Shown in pieces: positions 1-8,610 of a stretch of DNA of 50,315 nucleotides. This DNA comes from Gammaproteobacteria bacterium (GTDB lineage Bacteria > Pseudomonadota > Gammaproteobacteria > Steroidobacterales > Steroidobacteraceae). The notes under the pieces were generated by a model. It was given only the letters and a program-made list of their open reading frames with translations, ran no database searches and had not been told where the DNA came from. Position numbers and translations under genes: made by a program. How positions within the stretch are numbered: the first letter of the stretch is position 1; every line of letters begins with the position of its first letter. The stretch lies in NCBI GenBank assembly GCA_030037905.1, contig JASHPX010000315.1, forward strand, positions 1-50,315, given 5' to 3'.

Positions 1-107
1 CGTTCCAGCGCACTGCCCCGCCCAACATCGCGGTAGGCAGCAAATGGCCAGAAATAGGCGATCAGCGCTTTCACACCAGCCCCCGGGCCCGCCGTAATCG
101 AAGGCAC
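1..107 (-). CDS. Possible N-terminus of a small membrane protein, cut by the window edge
   Basis: On the minus strand a reading frame runs out of the window without a stop. From a GTG at 107 it encodes a short stretch with a hydrophobic, aromatic run (ALIAYFWPFAAYRDVGRG) that looks like a membrane segment followed by a basic turn. A second in-frame GTG lies at 74 behind a G-rich stretch. No strong ribosome binding site is seen and only about 35 codons are visible, so this is a weak call with no function assigned. Confidence 0.3.
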   Translation of the reverse strand, partial: MPSITAGPGAGVKALIAYFWPFAAYRDVGRGSALE

Positions 108-258
108 TACGGATCCATTGGGGGCTTTTGGATACTAGCGCCGTTCGGCCGCGCCTGAACAGAAGGGACCTATACATCGATTAAACCATCATTATTGAGA
201 ATTGCTGCCGCCTCCGGTTCTCAGACGCGAGCATCACCGCTGGTTATCATCGCAAGGC

Positions 259-609
259 ATGAGAACCCTCACGCTACGCAGCATGCAGCAGCCGTCATAT
301 CTGGACACGCTGCTGTATTCGTTGGTGATGGAGTTGGGCGTAATCCCCGCAGACGCCTATCCCGTGCGTGAGCCTGAAAAGCTCCCGCCCCCTTTGAGAC
401 AGCTCGTCGGGATGGCCACCCATGTTGGGCAGAGTTGGGGGTGCTGGACCGACGAACATCGTCATTGGCTATTCATTGCCGAGCTGCCCCTGACCCGCGG
501 CAGACCCGTGCTGCAACTCGATCGGTACAACGAGCAGGGTGACCTGCGGGACACCAGCAATTGGTACTGCGACGATACGGATCGATGGCATCGGGTCACC
601 GTCCCTTAA
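259..609 (+). CDS. Small hypothetical cytosolic protein
   Basis: A 116-residue product from the ATG at 259; the frame opens earlier at a TTG (202), which would add 19 residues. Neither start has a convincing ribosome binding site. There is no signal peptide or membrane segment. The C-terminal half is rich in Trp, Asp and Arg, with WGCWTDEHRHWLF and a closing WYCDDTDRWHRV, which resembles a small beta-rich fold. I do not recognise the family. An overlapping minus-strand frame (469-855) lacks such a compositional signature and is treated as a shadow. Confidence 0.5.
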   Translation: MRTLTLRSMQQPSYLDTLLYSLVMELGVIPADAYPVREPEKLPPPLRQLVGMATHVGQSWGCWTDEHRHWLFIAELPLTRGRPVLQLDRYNEQGDLRDTSNWYCDDTDRWHRVTVP

Positions 610-893
610 CCGCCTAACCTCTCCTTCTCCACCCTCGCAACGGTCGGTTACAGATCTGCCGCCCGGACTCTCCGAGCTGCGAGGTGATTTCCGCCACGAA
701 CTAACGCTACGCGCTGTACTGCTATGTATCGTAGCATATAGGTCAGCGCTGGCAAGCCCGTTCGCCGGCCCGGCCTCGTAGCGGCGTTGGGAACTCCGAC
801 CTACGAAGACGACCGGCGCTACGGCAGGCGGTCCTGGGCCAGGTGGACAGATCACCGAGAGGAATCGGGGCTGCGCCTCGAAGGAAAAGTGCG
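610..893. other. Intergenic stretch without a recognisable gene
   Basis: About 284 bases between the small hypothetical gene and the lipoprotein gene. Short frames occur on both strands, but none has a ribosome binding site or protein-like composition. I see no tRNA, hairpin with T-tract or repeat. It probably contains the promoter of the lipoprotein gene. Confidence 0.4.
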
Positions 894-1859
894 ATGCGAA
901 ATATGGGATGCATTACGATGATGCCTCTCGCATGCCTGCTGGCCGGGTGTGCTGCATATCCGGTGCTCCCGAAGACCTCGGATGCCGGCGAGTGCCCCGA
1001 CTCAGTGGCCCAGGGCGTGCACCTCACCGCCTCGGTCGCGCAAGTGACGGTCCCCGACGGAGTGCGGGCACCTTCCGGAAGCGTGAAGCTCATTGCCGGA
1101 GTGGGTCGTCGCATTCTTCTCTCCGCAGAGGTTTCGCAGACACTGCCAAGAATCAGGCTTCTCGAGAATTCTCTCTCCATATATACCTTCGGCGGAACAC
1201 TCGCCGGATGGGCACGGATCGTCCAACCGGTAGGGGCCACCGCCCGTGAGAGCATTCAGGTCTCCGGCGGATTCCTACGAATTGCGCCTCTCCTATTCGG
1301 GAGCAAGCTCGAGACGCATACGCAAACAATCGATGTAGTGGTCGTCCCAGGCGGCGCGCCCGCCAGTGGACTCGCACTGCATCCCGGCCGGATGTGGGAT
1401 GACGCAGGCAGGCCGACCGCGCCCAAAGAGCTCCAGATCGCCCTCGACCCGATTCTGCACATGACGGTGCTGGAGACGGTCACTGCGACCGCACAGCTCG
1501 ATTTCACGGTTCTTCGGCGCTCGCGCACGCATGACCTCTGGGAATGCTCCGTGCAGTCGCAATTCCAGCTCGTCGATCACGACTCGGTGCTGCCGGATCT
1601 CTGGACCCTCCAGGAACTCGAGGGTCGCGGCCCCTCCCACGAGCTCGCTTTGTACAATCCGCGTGTCGGCGCATTTCCGATCGTATTTCGTGATCCAGCG
1701 AGAGCTGCAGGGTTCGCGAGATGGCTCAGCGAGACTCGCGCTACCCGAGTAGGCGAGTATGAGATCGGTTTGGTGTCAGCCACGAGTGCCACAGGTTTTC
1801 AGCCGGCAGGCAAGGAGAATCTTGCTACGCTCACGGTCAGGCAGCTGGGCTGCAACTGA
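894..1859 (+). CDS. Predicted lipoprotein of unknown function
   Basis: The 321-residue product starts at the ATG at 894 because MRNMGCITMMPLACLLAGC is a short lipoprotein signal with the lipobox LAGC at residues 16-19 (acylated Cys19). An upstream in-frame ATG at 843 would place 17 polar residues before the signal. The mature part is about 300 residues of mixed beta character with no motif I recognise. The final residues contain a single Cys (LGCN). It is likely anchored in the inner leaflet of the outer membrane. It stands alone between short gaps and faces the convergent TPR gene. Confidence 0.7.
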   Translation: MRNMGCITMMPLACLLAGCAAYPVLPKTSDAGECPDSVAQGVHLTASVAQVTVPDGVRAPSGSVKLIAGVGRRILLSAEVSQTLPRIRLLENSLSIYTFGGTLAGWARIVQPVGATARESIQVSGGFLRIAPLLFGSKLETHTQTIDVVVVPGGAPASGLALHPGRMWDDAGRPTAPKELQIALDPILHMTVLETVTATAQLDFTVLRRSRTHDLWECSVQSQFQLVDHDSVLPDLWTLQELEGRGPSHELALYNPRVGAFPIVFRDPARAAGFARWLSETRATRVGEYEIGLVSATSATGFQPAGKENLATLTVRQLGCN

Positions 1860-1993
1860 CCGTTATATCGCGTTGCATCGGGCACCACGGACGCCGTGAG
1901 CGCCACTGTGAGAGCGCCATGACCCATTTGCAGTCAGGGCGCCCTCCATCGTTCGGCCGCCTCAGCGCGCGGCAACCCGGTAAAGGCTAGAAT

Positions 1994-3343
1994 TCAGTTG
2001 GCGCCACGACTCTCCGTGTGCAGTATCCAGAGCTTGCCCAGCTCCGCATAGCCGTCATTTGAAGAATGGGCCACGCCGTCGAAGCTCCTTCGTGCCTCGG
2101 CCGCCTGGTGCGAGCGCAGCTGTGCAATGCCGAGAAGCAATTCAGCCTGATCCGCATTGTGCAGCTTGCCCTTCGCGATCCCGCGCTGAATGAGCTGAAT
2201 GGCCGTTTCCGGTTGCCCATAACTCAGGTAGGCCGCGCCCACAGCCACCAGTGGATCCCCGGCAGCATCCTCTGCCGCTTTGGTCTGCTGCGTCGGCAGT
2301 GAAGCCTCGTCGGCCTGCGCCTTCTGCTCCGAGCCCGTCAGGAGGTGCTGATAACGCAGAACGTCACGCGGATCGGTAAATGCGTGCTGCGCGAACGCCT
2401 GCCGCAGAATCGCAACGGTTTCACCTGGATAGCCTGCATCGAACGACAGGTCCGCCATTTCTGCGTAATCCCGGGGCATCTTCAATACGCCGACCTCATT
2501 CATCAGGCGGTATACATCCAACTGCAGATCCGCATCGCTTATCTGCATGCGCAGTACGGGCTGCAGAGCGTTGAGCCAATAGTCTGGCTTCGGGTAGTAA
2601 TGCACCAGCTCATCGATCACCCTGGTCGTGTTCGGCCGATCACCGAGCTTGCTGTAGAGTTGCCACTGAAAGAGGAGATATTTCTCTTCGGGCCTTGTCT
2701 CATGCTCTATGATCGTCTGAACAGTCTCGGCCGCGTCGCGCTCCTCGCCTACAGCCTGTTGGGAGACGGCGATCATAGTGGCGATATCCGGGTCATAGCT
2801 GCGTGCCGTGTATTCCTGGCCCAGGTCGATGACCTTCTGATACTGCTTCTCTGACTGATAAGTTCCAATGACCGCACGCAGCCAGGATTTTCGCTCCGCG
2901 GCCGTCGCGTATTGCGAATGCGCCGCCGCCAGTAACATTGGCGCGGCGTCATCCACATCGCGCTCTCCCGCGTACGCCTTGAAGGCCAGGAGATCAATGA
3001 CGTAATTGTCCCACGCAGTCTTATCGCCCTTGGCGCCTTGGGCATGCCGGAGCGACGTGACGGCCTGCGCATAATTCTGAGCCTTCAGGGCATCCTGAGC
3101 CGCCCTCAGGTCCCGTGCGAGGAAATGACTGACTTGAGGAGTCTTTGCCTCTTCCGCATTAACTCCACCGAATGCCAATAGCAGGCACAGAGCGCAGCAG
3201 AAGACATACGGCGCAAGATGCGATCGGCGCAATCGGCGGCTGTCTCCACGACGCCGCCGAATGCACGGCCGCGTCACAAAACCACACGAACAAAGAGCGC
3301 TGCAACGGTCCATGATCCGGTGATCAGATTCAGCGACTTCCAT
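1994..3343 (-). CDS. Exported TPR-like repeat protein
   Basis: The 449-residue product starts at the ATG at 3343, preceded by a near-perfect AGGAGG eight bases upstream. After a basic, Cys-rich leader comes one hydrophobic segment (about residues 44-62, ending GVNAEE), so the protein is exported or anchored. The rest is alpha-helical with TPR-like units: KAQNYAQAVTSLRHAQ near 90, a central GYPGETVAILRQAF unit and a C-terminal YGQPETAIQLIQRG unit. Residues 81-146 match the extracytoplasmic part of the membrane protein at 4352-4963 almost without gaps. It is divergent from that protein's ECF sigma gene. Function is inferred as a periplasmic scaffold or sensor; the family is not recognised more precisely. 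Confidence 0.75.
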   Translation of the reverse strand: MEVAESDHRIMDRCSALCSCGFVTRPCIRRRRGDSRRLRRSHLAPYVFCCALCLLLAFGGVNAEEAKTPQVSHFLARDLRAAQDALKAQNYAQAVTSLRHAQGAKGDKTAWDNYVIDLLAFKAYAGERDVDDAAPMLLAAAHSQYATAAERKSWLRAVIGTYQSEKQYQKVIDLGQEYTARSYDPDIATMIAVSQQAVGEERDAAETVQTIIEHETRPEEKYLLFQWQLYSKLGDRPNTTRVIDELVHYYPKPDYWLNALQPVLRMQISDADLQLDVYRLMNEVGVLKMPRDYAEMADLSFDAGYPGETVAILRQAFAQHAFTDPRDVLRYQHLLTGSEQKAQADEASLPTQQTKAAEDAAGDPLVAVGAAYLSYGQPETAIQLIQRGIAKGKLHNADQAELLLGIAQLRSHQAAEARRSFDGVAHSSNDGYAELGKLWILHTESRGAN

Positions 3344-3653
3344 GGATTGCGCCTCCTGTCTGCGCCCACCCGGTGTAAATGGCAGCACGTCATACCCGAC
3401 TGTCGAGAAGGCAGGCCCAGTGACGACCTGCTCATCCCGTCGCGCGGTCACATACCTTAATCGTGGCTGTCCGGGTCTCGGGTTAAAGGCCTGGCTATCC
3501 CAAAGACACCACCAGGACAACTACCCGCGGCGCAAATGGATTGATCGTCGCTGAGCGCCTGCTAGAGTCTCGCCAGAAGGGATAACGAAGATAATTAACC
3601 CGAGTGCGGGGTTCCGGCGATTCATGTATTGTCGGGGTAGCATACGGTGACCC
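3344..3653. promoter_or_regulatory. Divergent intergenic region between the TPR gene and the ECF sigma gene
   Basis: This 310-base gap separates two divergent start codons and must hold both promoters. The only site I can support is the AGGAGG ribosome binding site of the minus-strand TPR gene (about 3352-3357). The part nearest the sigma gene (3580-3640) is locally AT-richer than its surroundings, as expected for a promoter. I could not identify a clear -35/-10 pair or an ECF-type autoregulatory promoter by eye. Confidence 0.45.
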
Positions 3654-4355
3654 ATGAGCGCCCGTACCTTATCGGCTCTCTACCTGCGGTCTACGCCCCT
3701 GCCAGCAGACGAGGAGCGGGCCGCGATCAAGGTACCCGAGAGACCTGCCCAGGCAGGCGGACGCAATACCATCGGGCGGCTCGACGTCCACGATGGACAT
3801 GAACCGGATGTATGCCTCATGCAGCGGTACTGTGCCGGCGATCAGGAGGCATTCAAGCTACTCTATAGCCGCTACCGCGCTCCCCTGCTTCGCTTTGTGA
3901 CCAAGCTGGTTGGCAACTCCGATGAAGCAGATGAGATCTTTCAGGAGGTATGGACGGCCGTTATCCGAGGGCGGCGTTCTTACCGCCCGACGGCGAAGTT
4001 CTCCACCTACTTATTTTCGATCGCACACCGCCGCCTGCAGGATCGCCAGCGTCGGTATGGCCGATGGGCGGCGATTTTCCGCAATTCGGCACCACCACTG
4101 GCGCCAGAGGAATTTGTGGACGACAAAGCCACGCTTCCCGAAAGCCGCATCCACGACGTGCAATTAAGCAAGGCCCTGCTTGCGGCAATTGACGCATTGC
4201 CGCCGCTCCAACGGGAGGTATTCCTCTTGAAGGCCGAAGCGGGTATGAGCCTCGAGGAAATCGCTGTCGCAACCGGCTCGAAGCTCGAGGCCACGAAGAG
4301 TCGCCTGCGCTACGCGGTGGCGCGCCTGCGTGCGCGACTGAGAGGTTGGACATGA
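3654..4355 (+). CDS. ECF-family RNA polymerase sigma factor (first module)
   Basis: A 233-residue sigma-70 family protein. Residues 66-135 form the sigma-2 region (AFKLLYSRYRAPLLRFV, then the acidic DEADEIFQEVW and the STYLFSIAHRRLQDRQRR segment that contacts the -10 element). Residues 175-228 form sigma-4 with the typical DALPPLQREVFLLK and a helix-turn-helix ending in EATKSRLRYAVARLR. The first 55 residues are an extra N-terminal extension; a shorter start is possible. The stop overlaps the next start by four bases (ATGA), so the membrane partner is translationally coupled and is probably its regulator. Its closest local relative is the sigma factor at 6829-7539. Confidence 0.93.
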   Translation: MSARTLSALYLRSTPLPADEERAAIKVPERPAQAGGRNTIGRLDVHDGHEPDVCLMQRYCAGDQEAFKLLYSRYRAPLLRFVTKLVGNSDEADEIFQEVWTAVIRGRRSYRPTAKFSTYLFSIAHRRLQDRQRRYGRWAAIFRNSAPPLAPEEFVDDKATLPESRIHDVQLSKALLAAIDALPPLQREVFLLKAEAGMSLEEIAVATGSKLEATKSRLRYAVARLRARLRGWT

Positions 4356-4963
4356 GCGGCCCTGACGACGACACGGATGAGCAGATCGGCGAAGACTTGC
4401 TCTCGGCTTATCGCGCGGCTATCGAAGACCCCCCTTATGGCGCGACCGATCGGACCTTGTTGCGTGCGGCCGCCTGCCGTGACACATTCCATTGGCCGCG
4501 GGCCACGGTCTATGCCGCGTTGGCGCTGCTGGTGGCGGCGCTGGGACTGGTCACGCTGCCGGCCATCTCGCCTCGCATCGATAGGGGCGGGAATATCGGC
4601 CGCCAAGGTATGGCAAACACTGCTTTCCCTACTGCTCGAACGACAAGCAATTTTATCTCCGCTCCGCTCGAGGCAGCGCTGCGGACGATGAAGGCAGGCA
4701 ATTACCAACCGGGCAATCGCAAGCTTCAGCGGGCGCAAACCGGCCGCCGTCAGAAGACTTACGACGAATATCTGACAAATGCCGCGCTAGGTACGAGGTA
4801 CGCGCGGGAGAATCAGTTGGAGCAGGCGGCTGTGGCGCTGCAGTTCGCGGCCGAGTCGCAGTATGCCGCATTGGCCATGCAGGTCGAAGCCACTGATCCC
4901 GATCTCTATGCAGCGAGGCTCGATTTGGTGCGCGTTCAACCTATCCCGTCATCTGTCCGGTGA
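4352..4963 (+). CDS. Single-pass membrane protein, probable anti-sigma-like partner with a TPR-like outer domain
   Basis: The 203-residue product starts at the ATG at 4352, which shares ATGA with the sigma stop; a TTG two codons earlier is also possible. Residues 1-48 are cytoplasmic and acidic, with a DRTLLRAAA helix like that in the partner of the second sigma factor. Residues 50-71 are a membrane helix (ATVYAALALLVAALGLV). The outer part, residues 107-172, aligns with residues 81-146 of the TPR protein at 1994-3343, sharing KA-NY, AQ, KT, SQYA and other positions. There is no HxxxCxxC zinc motif. The anti-sigma role is inferred from position and topology. Confidence 0.75.
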   Translation: MSGPDDDTDEQIGEDLLSAYRAAIEDPPYGATDRTLLRAAACRDTFHWPRATVYAALALLVAALGLVTLPAISPRIDRGGNIGRQGMANTAFPTARTTSNFISAPLEAALRTMKAGNYQPGNRKLQRAQTGRRQKTYDEYLTNAALGTRYARENQLEQAAVALQFAAESQYAALAMQVEATDPDLYAARLDLVRVQPIPSSVR

Positions 4964-4988
4964 ACACTACGACAAACACTGAATCCCT

Positions 4989-5959
4989 TCACCTGGAATT
5001 CCGGCTGAGTGTCGAGTTATATAGATCGCTCAGCTGATTAGCCTGCTCGATCAGACGGTTGATTTCCTTGGTCTGCGCATCGCGCCTGGCAACCAGATCA
5101 TTGTATTCATCCGCCCAATGGTTCACATCGGCGTTGAGTGTCCTCAGTCGCACGAGCATCTGATTATGACGATGGACCTTTTCATCGAACTGCAATACGG
5201 AAATCGGGTCCGTATAGTGGATCAGGGGTCGCTCGTGCTCGATGGTCTCCTCGAGTTCGTCCATGCTGGAGTCCAGCGCCGCCAGAGAGGCCCGTTTCCG
5301 ATCGAGCACCAGGATCACAGCCCTCTCCTGAGCGTCCAGGTCTTTTGCCGCGGCACTCGCGCGGTCGGCGGCTTGTAACGTGGTTCGGATATCCGTCTCG
5401 TAGGCCGTCAGCTGCTCCCTGTCGACCACCATGGCGCTGCGTGGCTCGGTCTGGGCCTTCCGACTGCGCCGCTCGGCTTGAAGCTCCTCGCGGCGTTGGC
5501 CGCCGACGCTTCCTGTCGCTGTGCCGTCTGTCGGGTCTCGATGGCATGCCACTGCTGCGCCGTGGGCGTGCATCCCAAGGCGAGCACGGTCTGATAGTCA
5601 GGGGTGGCCAACAATAACAGCTCGGCTGGTGCAATATATGCCGCGGCATGCGCATCCGTGCATGGCTGCTGCAGCGGCTTCTCTTCGACGGTCTGTTGCG
5701 CTCGCGCTTTGGTCTGCTCTCGAGCCTGCTGGGCTCGTTCCGCAGCCCGCTCACCGTAATAGGCGAGGATGCTGCCAGCGATGAGCGCGGCGGCCACTGC
5801 GCTTCCCCGGATCACACGGGCGGGTGCTCCCACGATCGCGATCCTTGCCTGCGGTATACGCGATTGTCGCGCGCTCTGCCCCGCTCGCAAAGTCGCCGTT
5901 CGCGCAGCATGTGACCTGCCTTGCCCCGCCTTGCTAATGTGGGGCCTCAAAGTCCGCAT
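4989..5959 (-). pseudogene. Frameshifted gene for a membrane-anchored coiled-coil protein
   Basis: Two overlapping minus-strand frames together make one sensible protein of about 320 residues. The N-terminal frame (start near the ATG at 5959, readable to about 5494) has a basic leader, a membrane segment (SAVAAALIAGSILAYYG) and helical text ending QTAQRQEASAANAA. The other frame continues it as EELQAERRSRKAQ from about 5490 to the stop at 4989, with long heptad-like helices. One missing base near 5487-5500 would explain the break; it could be a real mutation or a sequencing error. The proposed start overlaps the upstream gene by 26 bases. It is the last gene of the second ECF module; function unknown. 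Confidence 0.7.
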
Positions 5960-6515
5960 TGACCGGCTCTCGAGGCAGTAACGGCCCCGAAGACGTGACC
6001 GGCACCGAGTTATTGACTTTATCGAGCTTGAAGTCGTCCCCCCAGACTTTGCCGCTCGCGACCAGGAAGAAACCGAAGGCGACGTCGACACTGTCCGAGG
6101 GCACGTCGAGGACGATGTCGTAGCGCCCCCACGCCGTCGTACCCGTCACCGGGCGGGAATCCATGTTGTCGAAAGCCAGAATCTTCCCGCCCGATCCGTC
6201 CACACGCATCCACATCTGAGCACGATTTGCGTCCTGTGTCCGAAGGTAACCGGACAGCCGCACCCTGCTTCCTCGGTAGTCGTCTGCTGCAATGGTCTGC
6301 ATGAGCGTGCCGAATCCGCCTGGTCTCGCGCCCGGCTTGGCGGTAATCGACGCGCTGTGCTTTCCGCTCGCCGCGGTCGTGGTGTCGAGCGCGAACTCAT
6401 AATCGGCGGGCGCACTGCCGGCGATGATCCAACCCGTTGGAGCGGCGGCCCATGCGGTGAACGCAGTGCCGAGCGCCGCTGCAAGTACTGCCATAGCTCG
6501 ACCGCGAAGACTCAT
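5934..6515 (-). CDS. Exported beta-sandwich (carbohydrate-binding-like) protein of an ECF module
   Basis: A 193-residue protein with a signal peptide (residues 1-24, ending TAWAAAP). The mature part begins GWIIAGSAPADYEF and contains GFGTLMQTIAADDYRG, RVRLSGYLRTQD, MWMRVDG and AFDNM. This pattern is shared by a family of extracellular jelly-roll domains, some attached to transcriptional regulators; I recall the pattern but cannot name the domain with certainty. Its ATG overlaps the stop of the preceding membrane protein (ATGA at 6512-6515), so it belongs to the same unit. A ligand-binding role in the sensing module is inference. Confidence 0.75.
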   Translation of the reverse strand: MSLRGRAMAVLAAALGTAFTAWAAAPTGWIIAGSAPADYEFALDTTTAASGKHSASITAKPGARPGGFGTLMQTIAADDYRGSRVRLSGYLRTQDANRAQMWMRVDGSGGKILAFDNMDSRPVTGTTAWGRYDIVLDVPSDSVDVAFGFFLVASGKVWGDDFKLDKVNNSVPVTSSGPLLPREPVNADFEAPH

Positions 6516-6832
6516 TGTGTCTGCTCCATGCTACCCGGACCCGTGTACGGGGCGCCTGCCACATGCAGCAGGTAGTACCGCGTCGCGCCTTCCAGACGGC
6601 CGTATCCGCTCTCATCTCCCGCTCGCGTAAACTGGACCGCGTGCGGGGGCCAGAACGGCCAGACAACCCACGCTGCTACCGCAAATACCATGACACTGCG
6701 TCGCATGGCCCGTACACGCACTGCACGCCGCCTGGCCGCACTGAGGATAAGTTCGTCGAGAACGGGGGTTGGTTCCTCGGTGACCGTCGACTGGTAGCGA
6801 GCCAACACCTGGGCTACGTCCCCCTCGGTCAT
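6512..6832 (-). CDS. Short single-pass membrane protein, probable anti-sigma-like partner
   Basis: A 106-residue product from the ATG at 6832, chosen because it shares ATGA with the sigma factor stop; an ATG two codons upstream is an alternative. The N-terminal 42 residues are cytoplasmic, with LDELILSAARRRAVR. A membrane helix follows (about residues 45-62, MVFAVAAWVVWPFW), then a short outer tail of about 40 residues. No zinc-binding anti-sigma motif is present. The order sigma, short membrane protein and the four-base overlap match the first module at 3654-4963, although the outer domain here is unrelated. Confidence 0.72.
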   Translation of the reverse strand: MTEGDVAQVLARYQSTVTEEPTPVLDELILSAARRRAVRVRAMRRSVMVFAVAAWVVWPFWPPHAVQFTRAGDESGYGRLEGATRYYLLHVAGAPYTGPGSMEQTQ

Positions 6833-7539
6833 GTCCATGGCTCCAGTGCTGCCCGCAGCCGGCGCAAGCCGTACCTCAGCCGGCTCTTCGCCGTCTCGCG
6901 CGTCGTGCCAGTCACTTCTGCGATCTCCTCGATGGTGAGATCCGTTTCGGCCCGTAACAGGAACGCCTCCCGTTGCAGCAGCGGCAACGCATCCAGGGCG
7001 ACGGCAATAGCTCCTGCGAGCGCCTCTTCACCCACGAGTGACTCCGGTTGCGACTGTGCGGGTGCCGGCACCTGCTCGAGAGCCAGCGCTTCCTCCGATT
7101 CGGGATGTCTTCCACGCCGGCGCCAACGGTCCATTCCTCGCCGTCTGGCGATCGAGAAGAGATACGCGACGAATCGAGCGTGCGGAACATATCGCTCCCG
7201 CCGGCTGATGACCGCCATCCACGTCTCCTGAGCGATCTCCTCCACGTCGGCGCGATCGAGAGCCAAGCGCCGAATGAAGCGCATCAGCGGGGCACGATAC
7301 CTGTCGTAAAGCTTCCGGAAGGCTTCATGATCACCTCCGCGGTACAGACGCATGAGCTCTTCGTCCGACACCGCGGTCGTAACTGCCTCACCGCAGGCTG
7401 GTCGGCAGTCCTCACTCAGGGCGATGGGCCGCCCGCCCTCGAGCCAGCTTGCCGGCTCCCAGGCAAAAGCGCGCCACGACGTGCAAGGATCCACGAGCCC
7501 CTCAGCTGTCACTGGACCTCCCAGATCCTCGTGGCTCAT
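6829..7539 (-). CDS. ECF-family RNA polymerase sigma factor (second module)
   Basis: A 236-residue protein with sigma-2 at residues 72-142 (EAFRKLYDRYRAPLMRFI, VEEIAQETWMAVI, VAYLFSIARRRGMDRW) and sigma-4 at 178-232 (DALPLLQREAFLLRAETD, then TRETAKSRLRYGLRRLR). It resembles the sigma factor at 3654-4355 in both domains and in carrying a 55-60 residue N-terminal extension. The start at 7539 has no strong ribosome binding site, so a shorter form is possible. It heads a four-gene minus-strand unit with overlapping stops and starts. It probably directs transcription of its own operon in response to an envelope signal; this is inferred. Confidence 0.92.
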   Translation of the reverse strand: MSHEDLGGPVTAEGLVDPCTSWRAFAWEPASWLEGGRPIALSEDCRPACGEAVTTAVSDEELMRLYRGGDHEAFRKLYDRYRAPLMRFIRRLALDRADVEEIAQETWMAVISRRERYVPHARFVAYLFSIARRRGMDRWRRRGRHPESEEALALEQVPAPAQSQPESLVGEEALAGAIAVALDALPLLQREAFLLRAETDLTIEEIAEVTGTTRETAKSRLRYGLRRLRAALEPWT

Positions 7540-7647
7540 TACATTATCGCCACATCTGCAGGAGTGGGGTTAAGAAGCCCGCCCGATCGGCTCGAAGTGG
7601 GTCCGATCAGAACGACGGCAGGACTCTAAGCAGGCTCATGGGTGAAA

Positions 7648-8538
7648 TTATTTGATGGGGGGCTTGGGAAGCACGGCGTCTCCGCGCTGCATCCCATAGG
7701 TGTAATCGAGCGAGTACCAGGGCGGCGCAACCGACGCATCCTGCGGGTGCGGCTCGTCATGCCGTAGGTAATTGCCGGTGGTCGCCTCGGTGACGCCGAA
7801 CTGCACATCCGAATCGAGGCAGGGGTCGCTCGGATCATAGACCTGACTGACCAGCACCTTGAAGCCGGGTTTATGGATCAGTGCATGCAGATGGGCCGGG
7901 CGGAACGGATGCCTGCCCTGCGCCGCGAGTAAACGGCCCACGACGCCGCCGGTCGGAATGGGATAGCCGGCCATCTTCACCGTGCGAAACCAGAAGCGGC
8001 CGTCTGCATCGGTCCGGAACTTACCCCGCAGATTCATATCCGCCTGGCTCGGATCCTGACTTTCGTAGAGACCGATGGGCGAGGCATGCCAGATGTCCAC
8101 CTCGGCATCGGCGATGGCCGCGCCCGTCGGATCGATCACCCGGGCGTTGACGAACAACGCCGGCCCCGGTGTCGGCGAACGCACGATCGAGCCGCCGTTC
8201 GGAGTTGGCGGCGAATGCATTCGCCAGAACGGACCCAGCAGGTTTTGCGAGGTTTGGCGTTGACCGCGATCGCTGTTGTTCATGAGGCAGATCAGCATGG
8301 AGACTCCGAGCGATCCCGCCATCAGCACCGCCTCGTTATGCGTATCGCTGCTCAGCTTGCCGATCTCGTTGATGATCGTGGTCGCCTCACGGAACTCGGC
8401 TTCCGTCAAGCGCACATCCCGGATGAAGCCGTGCAGGTGCTCGACGAGGGATACCATGATCTCGCGCAACCGTGGATCGGCCGTGCGCTCCATCACCGTG
8501 AGGACAGCCGGCGTCACATCGTTCTCATGACGGATCAT
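7648..8538 (-). CDS. Intradiol ring-cleavage dioxygenase, probably hydroxyquinol 1,2-dioxygenase
   Basis: The 296-residue product has the dioxygenase N-terminal helical domain (residues 1-100) and the catalytic beta domain. The four non-heme Fe(III) ligands of the family are visible as Tyr158 (ASPIGLYES), Tyr192 (AGYPIPTGG), His216 and His218 (FRPAHLHALIH). Length and the YPIPTGG-V-G segment fit hydroxyquinol or catechol 1,2-dioxygenases, which open 1,2,4-trihydroxybenzene to maleylacetate or catechol to cis,cis-muconate. It follows the aldehyde dehydrogenase gene by 72 bases on the same strand, so co-transcription is plausible. No maleylacetate reductase is present in the window. Confidence 0.87.
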   Translation of the reverse strand: MIRHENDVTPAVLTVMERTADPRLREIMVSLVEHLHGFIRDVRLTEAEFREATTIINEIGKLSSDTHNEAVLMAGSLGVSMLICLMNNSDRGQRQTSQNLLGPFWRMHSPPTPNGGSIVRSPTPGPALFVNARVIDPTGAAIADAEVDIWHASPIGLYESQDPSQADMNLRGKFRTDADGRFWFRTVKMAGYPIPTGGVVGRLLAAQGRHPFRPAHLHALIHKPGFKVLVSQVYDPSDPCLDSDVQFGVTEATTGNYLRHDEPHPQDASVAPPWYSLDYTYGMQRGDAVLPKPPIK

Positions 8539-8610
8539 GGTCCCTACCTCTGCCTGCAGGAATGCGCCGCGCGCGCCCGAGCCGATCCAGGCATCTTCGG
8601 GTGACGTGAT

